Shown here: positions 39,603 to 42,998 of the stretch, one piece after another
Numbering within the stretch: position 1 is the stretch's first letter
Layout: each line of letters begins with the position of its first letter
Assembly (NCBI GenBank): GCA_035503515.1
Contig: DATJTJ010000005.1
Span: forward strand, 1 to 42,998
DNA: 42,998 bases
Reading direction: 5' to 3'
Origin: DAIDKA01 sp035503515
Lineage (GTDB): Bacteria; Pseudomonadota; Gammaproteobacteria; Steroidobacterales; Steroidobacteraceae
Notes under the pieces: generated by a model
What the model was told of the DNA's origin: nothing
Database searches by the model: none
The model's input: the letters and a program-made list of their open reading frames with translations, nothing else
Position numbers and translations under genes: made by a program

Positions 39603-41235
39603 CCGCGGAGATCACCGCGAGGAGCGAGGCGGTGATGATGTTGTTGTGGATGCCGACGCCGAAGAGCGTGACGCGCGAGTGCGTGGTGATCTCCACGTAG
39701 GCGACCGCCTGGGCGCCGCTGCCGGCCGAGCGCGAATGCTCCGAGTACGAGAGCACGTCCATCGGCAGCGCCAGCGCCTCGACCAGGGCGTCGATCGGGC
39801 CGGACCCGGAGCCCGTCAGCGTCAGCGGTGCGCCGTCCCGATCGACGTGCAGCGTGATCCGCTCGCGGTCCGCGCCGTCGGCGGTCGCCGCCAGCTGGTG
39901 CGAGCGGTAGACGAAGGGCGCCGTGGTGCGCAGGTATTCGGCGCCGAAGAGTTCCGCGATCTCGTCGCTGGTGAGTTCCTTGCCGGAGGCATCCGCCGCG
40001 GCCTGGACCACCTGGCTGAACTCGATCTGCAGCCGTCGCGGCAGCACGTACTGGTGGTCGCGCTCCAGCAGGTAGGCGACGCCGCCTTTGCCGGACTGGC
40101 TGTTGACGCGGATGATGGAATCGTAGGTGCGGCCCAGGTCCTGCGGATCGATCGGCAGGTAGGGCACGTCCCAGAGGGCGCCGGGCCTGAGGGCCGCGAA
40201 GCCTTTCTTGATGGCGTCCTGGTGCGAGCCGGAGAAGGCCGTGAACACCAGATCGCCGACGTAGGGGTGGCGCGGATGGATGGGCAGCTGGCTGCAGTCC
40301 TCGGCGCAGCGGGCGACCTCGTTGATGTTCGAGAAATCCAGCCCGGGGTGCACGCCCTGGGTATAGAGATTCAGGGCCAGGGTCACGATGTCGACGTTGC
40401 CGGTGCGCTCGCCGTTGCCGAACAGCGTGCCCTCGATGCGGTCGGCGCCGGCCATGACCGCGAGTTCCGCGGCCGCGACGCCCGTGCCCCGGTCGTTGTG
40501 CGGATGGACGCTGACAATGATCCGGTCGCGGTGCGCGACCTGCCGGCAGAACCATTCGATCTGGTCCGCGTAGAGGTTGGGCGTGGCCACTTCCACGGTG
40601 GCCGGCAGGTTGATGATGGCCTTGCGGGCGGGTGTCGGTTCCCACACCTGGGTCACCGCATCGCAGACCTCGACCGCGTAGTCGAGTTCGGTGGCCGTAA
40701 AGCTTTCGGGGCTGTACTGGAAGATCCACTGGGTGTCGCGGCGACGCTCGGCCTCGCGGCGCACGCACTCGGCGCCACGCACGGCAATGTCCCGGACTCC
40801 GGCGCGGTCGAGCTTGAAGACCACGCGCCGCTGGGTCGTGGACGTGGAGTTGTAGACGTGCACGATCACCCGTCGCGCGCCATCCAGGGCCTGGTAGGTG
40901 CGGGCGATGATCTCCGGGCGGGCCTGGGTCAGCACCTGGATGGTCACGTCCTCGGGGATCAGGTCACCGTCGATGAGTTCACGGACGAAGTCGAAATCGG
41001 TCTGGGAGGCGGCCGGGAACCCCACCTCGATTTCCTTGAACCCGAGCTTCACCAGCTGCGCGAACATCCGGTGCTTGCGCGCCGAATTCATCGGTTCGAT
41101 CAGGGCCTGGTTGCCATCGCGCAGGTCCACGCTGCACCAGGCCGGGGCCTGCGTGATCAGGCGGTCGGGCCAGGTCCGGCCGGTCAGGCGGATCGGGGCG
41201 AAGGGAACGTATTTTTCGGAAGGATTCTTGAGCAT
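39559..41235 (-). CDS. leuA: 2-isopropylmalate synthase
   Basis: This 558-residue enzyme condenses acetyl-CoA with 2-oxoisovalerate, the first committed step of leucine synthesis. It resembles the Pseudomonas-type LeuA in length and sequence: LKNPSEKYVPF at the start, the metal/catalytic RDGNQ at 39-43, VHPHNDRGTGVAAAELA with the HxH metal ligands, LFGNGERTGNVD, and a C-terminal regulatory domain from about 430 (ITLHVDRDG, GSGPIDALVEAL) for leucine feedback. The ATG at 41235 follows a leader region with a leucine-rich peptide. No other leu genes are adjacent. Confidence 0.97.
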   Translation of the reverse strand: MLKNPSEKYVPFAPIRLTGRTWPDRLITQAPAWCSVDLRDGNQALIEPMNSARKHRMFAQLVKLGFKEIEVGFPAASQTDFDFVRELIDGDLIPEDVTIQVLTQARPEIIARTYQALDGARRVIVHVYNSTSTTQRRVVFKLDRAGVRDIAVRGAECVRREAERRRDTQWIFQYSPESFTATELDYAVEVCDAVTQVWEPTPARKAIINLPATVEVATPNLYADQIEWFCRQVAHRDRIIVSVHPHNDRGTGVAAAELAVMAGADRIEGTLFGNGERTGNVDIVTLALNLYTQGVHPGLDFSNINEVARCAEDCSQLPIHPRHPYVGDLVFTAFSGSHQDAIKKGFAALRPGALWDVPYLPIDPQDLGRTYDSIIRVNSQSGKGGVAYLLERDHQYVLPRRLQIEFSQVVQAAADASGKELTSDEIAELFGAEYLRTTAPFVYRSHQLAATADGADRERITLHVDRDGAPLTLTGSGSGPIDALVEALALPMDVLSYSEHSRSAGSGAQAVAYVEITTHSRVTLFGVGIHNNIITASLLAVISAVNRAMARGAMNAAA

Positions 41236-41355
41236 GGAATCACCAGCGCATGAAGGTACGGCGAACAATGCCACCGGTCCGGGGGCTTGGGTCCGGTCGG
41301 GTGCGTGGGTTCCCGTCTTGATGGCGCCGACGGGTAGCGCGAGTGGGTATGGCGC

Positions 41356-41451
41356 CTAGCGGCGCAGAAGCAGGAGCGCAAGCAGCCCGGTCGCCCGGGC
41401 GGCGGGAGTCAGGGCCTGGATCGGGCCCGGCGTGGTGCGGCTGCTGTTCAT
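41356..41451 (-). CDS. leuL: Leucine-rich leader peptide upstream of leuA
   Basis: This 31-codon frame ends GLLALLLLRR and stop; six of the last nine codons before the stop are leucine (CTG, CTT, CTC, CTG, CTT, CTG). It lies 120 bases upstream of leuA on the same strand, as in leucine attenuators of enterobacteria. Downstream, GGCGCC (41351-41356, overlapping the stop codon) can pair with GGCGCC (41323-41328), and this competes with a hairpin CCCGTC/GACGGG at 41312-41334. No T-run follows, so I cannot identify an intrinsic terminator; control could act through Rho or translation. A candidate promoter (AAACAA/ACCCTA read on the plus strand, 41484-41489 and 41460-41465) would start transcription almost at the ATG. 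Confidence 0.8.
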   Translation of the reverse strand: MNSSRTTPGPIQALTPAARATGLLALLLLRR

Positions 41452-41459
41452 GCCCGCCA

Positions 41460-41489
41460 ACCCTAGCACTGCATTGTCTGGAAAAACAA
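41460..41489 (-). promoter_or_regulatory. Candidate promoter for leuL-leuA
   Basis: On the minus strand a TTGTTT (41489-41484) and TAGGGT (41465-41460) are 18 bases apart. The leader-peptide ATG at 41451 begins eight bases after the putative -10 element, which would give a very short or absent 5' untranslated region. The -10 match is partial. Confidence 0.4.
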
Positions 41490-41558
41490 GACTGCCGGGC
41501 CGTTTTGCGACCGGAGTGCTATCTTTGCGCCCCCTGTCGAGGAACCGGAAGCTCATCC

Positions 41559-42380
41559 ATGTCGCGTCTGACGAAATTGGTCGCCCTGCTGCTCCTGACC
41601 CTGGGCCTGCCGGGCATCGCCCTGGCCGCCTTCAGCAAGCAGGCCTCGACGGTGCTCATCACCGGGGCCAACCACGGCCTGGGCCTGGAGCTTGCCCGCC
41701 AGTACGCGAGCATGGGCTGGAACGTCATCGCCACGACGCGCCACCCGGCAGGAGATCCCTCCTCGAAGGAGCTGGAGGCCATCCGGGCCGCGCATCCGAA
41801 CCTGGCCATCGAGCAGCTGGACGTGACCGACTCGGCGATGATCAAGGCGCTGGCGGCGAAGTACCGGAACCAGCCCATCGACGTGCTGCTCAACAACGCG
41901 GCGGCCGTGGAGCCGACGTTCGCCGCCGACATGGCCGCGGTGATGAAGCCCTATGACCAGATCGATTTCGATGCCGCCCGGCACGACTTCGACGTGAATA
42001 CCCTCGGCCCGATGCGGGTGGTGCAGGCGTTCGCGCCCAACGTCATCGCCTCGAAGGGCAAGCGCATGGCGACCATCACGTCCATGGCCGGCTCCTTCGG
42101 TGCGCCGATGGCGGGGGCCATGGGCATGAACTACGGCGCCAGCAAGGCGGCGCTGAACAAGTACATGACGCTGCTGACGATCGCCCTGAAGCCCAAGGGC
42201 GTGCTGGTGGGCCTGTTCCAGCCGGTGTTCATCGCCACCAAGGATGACACCCAGGCGATGAAGGGCGCCTCGCCCGTCGGTCCCGAAGTCACCAAGCTGA
42301 TCAAGGCGATCGATGCCATGTCGCCCGCGACGGACGGCAAGATCGTGAACTTCTCGACGGGGAAGATCGACCCGTACTGA
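41559..42380 (+). CDS. Short-chain dehydrogenase/reductase with signal peptide
   Basis: This 273-residue Rossmann enzyme has TGANHGLG at 35-42 (cofactor binding), the NNAA motif near residue 110, Ser175 (TITSMAG) and YGASK with Tyr192 and Lys196, so the catalytic set of a classical SDR is complete. It is preceded by a strong hydrophobic signal (LVALLLLTLGLPGIALA), with cleavage expected near residue 24. SDRs are normally cytoplasmic. GGAA precedes the ATG. It is divergent from leuA and its leader, and is convergent with the HDOD gene. Substrate unknown. Confidence 0.92.
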   Translation: MSRLTKLVALLLLTLGLPGIALAAFSKQASTVLITGANHGLGLELARQYASMGWNVIATTRHPAGDPSSKELEAIRAAHPNLAIEQLDVTDSAMIKALAAKYRNQPIDVLLNNAAAVEPTFAADMAAVMKPYDQIDFDAARHDFDVNTLGPMRVVQAFAPNVIASKGKRMATITSMAGSFGAPMAGAMGMNYGASKAALNKYMTLLTIALKPKGVLVGLFQPVFIATKDDTQAMKGASPVGPEVTKLIKAIDAMSPATDGKIVNFSTGKIDPY

Positions 42381-42383
42381 TCG

Positions 42384-42998
42384 TTAGCGACGTCCGGGCC
42401 GCACCGGCGGCGCGCTCACGCCGGCGCCCGGGCTCTGCATCTGCAGCAGCATCTGCTCGGCGCCGTAGACCGCATCGAGGTAGGCGGCGCGGATCAGGTG
42501 CGGGGCGATGTCGCGGTAGCGGGCGTGGATCCAGGTCGCCGACTCGTAGGCCTTGGCGCAGGCCAGCGCCGCGCCCGCATCGCCATCCCCGGTCACCAGC
42601 GCATTCTCCACCGCCGGCGCCAGCGGCAGCTCGTCGACGATCTTGGCCATGGGCATGCCCATCAGTACATCGAGCATCGAGAACAGGCCGGTGATGAAGT
42701 AGGGCGCCGTCGCGGCATGGCCGGCGAGCCGCGCCAGCTGTTCGCACATCTGGGCGCGCGCCATCGCCGTGACGAACAGGCTCGGGGGCCGGTTCTCAAG
42801 CTGCTGCAGGGCGGCCAGCAGGCACAGCTGGCGCAGGTTATCCAGGCCCAGCAGGTTCAGCGCCTGGCGGATCGAATCGACCTTCCGCGGCAGGTTGAAG
42901 AAGCTCGAATTGATACAGCGCAGGACGCGGTAGGACATCGCCAGGTCCTGCGCGATCAGCTGCTCGACCTCGCGCAGGGTCACGTCCGGATCCTGCAG
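42384..42998 (-). CDS. HDOD domain protein, C-terminal part (runs off right edge)
   Basis: The 204 residues visible carry an HDOD domain (LQDPDVTLREVEQLIAQDLA, YRVLRCINSSFFNLPRKVDS, IRQALNLLGLDNLRQLCLLA), typical of the C-terminal half of EAL-HDOD (YuxH-type) signalling proteins. The reading frame is open to the window edge, and homologues usually have an N-terminal EAL domain there, so a GTG at 42983 is not taken as the true start. HDOD proteins act in cyclic di-GMP and motility or stress signalling; the EAL part cannot be seen here. Its stop is three bases from the convergent short-chain dehydrogenase stop. Confidence 0.88.
   Translation of the reverse strand: MQDPDVTLREVEQLIAQDLAMSYRVLRCINSSFFNLPRKVDSIRQALNLLGLDNLRQLCLLAALQQLENRPPSLFVTAMARAQMCEQLARLAGHAATAPYFITGLFSMLDVLMGMPMAKIVDELPLAPAVENALVTGDGDAGAALACAKAYESATWIHARYRDIAPHLIRAAYLDAVYGAEQMLLQMQSPGAGVSAPPVRPGRR

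Overview
This window is a dense, high-GC bacterial chromosome segment of about 36 intact genes plus two leader peptides. The gene set points to a Gammaproteobacterium of the Steroidobacter/Nevskia/Xanthomonas kind: cyoABCD ubiquinol oxidase, a Pseudomonas-type 2-isopropylmalate synthase, a TonB-dependent receptor with FecR and ECF sigma factor, quinohemoprotein dehydrogenases, a QseB/PmrA-type two-component system and a periplasmic-propeller diguanylate cyclase. The assignment is an inference from gene content. I see no rRNA, tRNA, CRISPR array, integrase or insertion sequence, and no gene-free stretch above about 300 bases.

Layout. 1-1558 (minus): RND efflux adaptor and the start of its inner-membrane pump. 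1766-1957: remnant of a PIN-domain gene. 2021-3907 (minus): aldo/keto reductase and a Tat-exported dienelactone hydrolase-like protein, divergent from a quinohemoprotein alcohol dehydrogenase (4017-6146). 6169-7451: an attenuator whose leader peptide has six consecutive aromatic codons, followed by DAHP synthase. 7556-10387: an unusual trypsin-like protease with a TonB C-terminal domain. 10484-14871 (minus): SirB2-like protein plus cyoABCD, divergent from a Crp/Fnr regulator (14932-15642); a perfect TTGCG-N4-CGCAA palindrome lies between them. 15773-18814: beta-propeller GGDEF protein.

18817-29542 is an uninterrupted minus-strand run of twelve genes with mostly 5-22 base gaps or 4-base overlaps: DJ-1/PfpI protein, ABC-2 exporter (two genes), YpfJ metallopeptidase, GlsB-like membrane protein, an STN-OmpW-like fusion, ECF sigma factor, FecR anti-sigma, an apparently exported D-2-hydroxyacid dehydrogenase, a TonB-dependent receptor without an STN domain, and two DUF3237 proteins. 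The second half looks like a surface-signalling system in which the STN signalling domain sits on a small separate barrel instead of on the receptor.

29709-31589: a PQQ dehydrogenase with an N-terminal cytochrome c, the reverse domain order of the first one. 31593-36504 (minus): GNAT acetyltransferase, then a Ser/Thr/Ala-rich protein, response regulator, histidine kinase and Do-family periplasmic protease; a PmrA-type box precedes the protease. 36735-42380: PBP4-type carboxypeptidase, thioredoxin, LysR regulator, leuA with a leucine-rich leader peptide, and a signal-peptide-bearing short-chain dehydrogenase. The right edge carries the C-terminal part of an HDOD protein.

The best candidates for something new are the aromatic attenuator on DAHP synthase, the split STN/receptor signalling operon, and the protease-TonB fusion.
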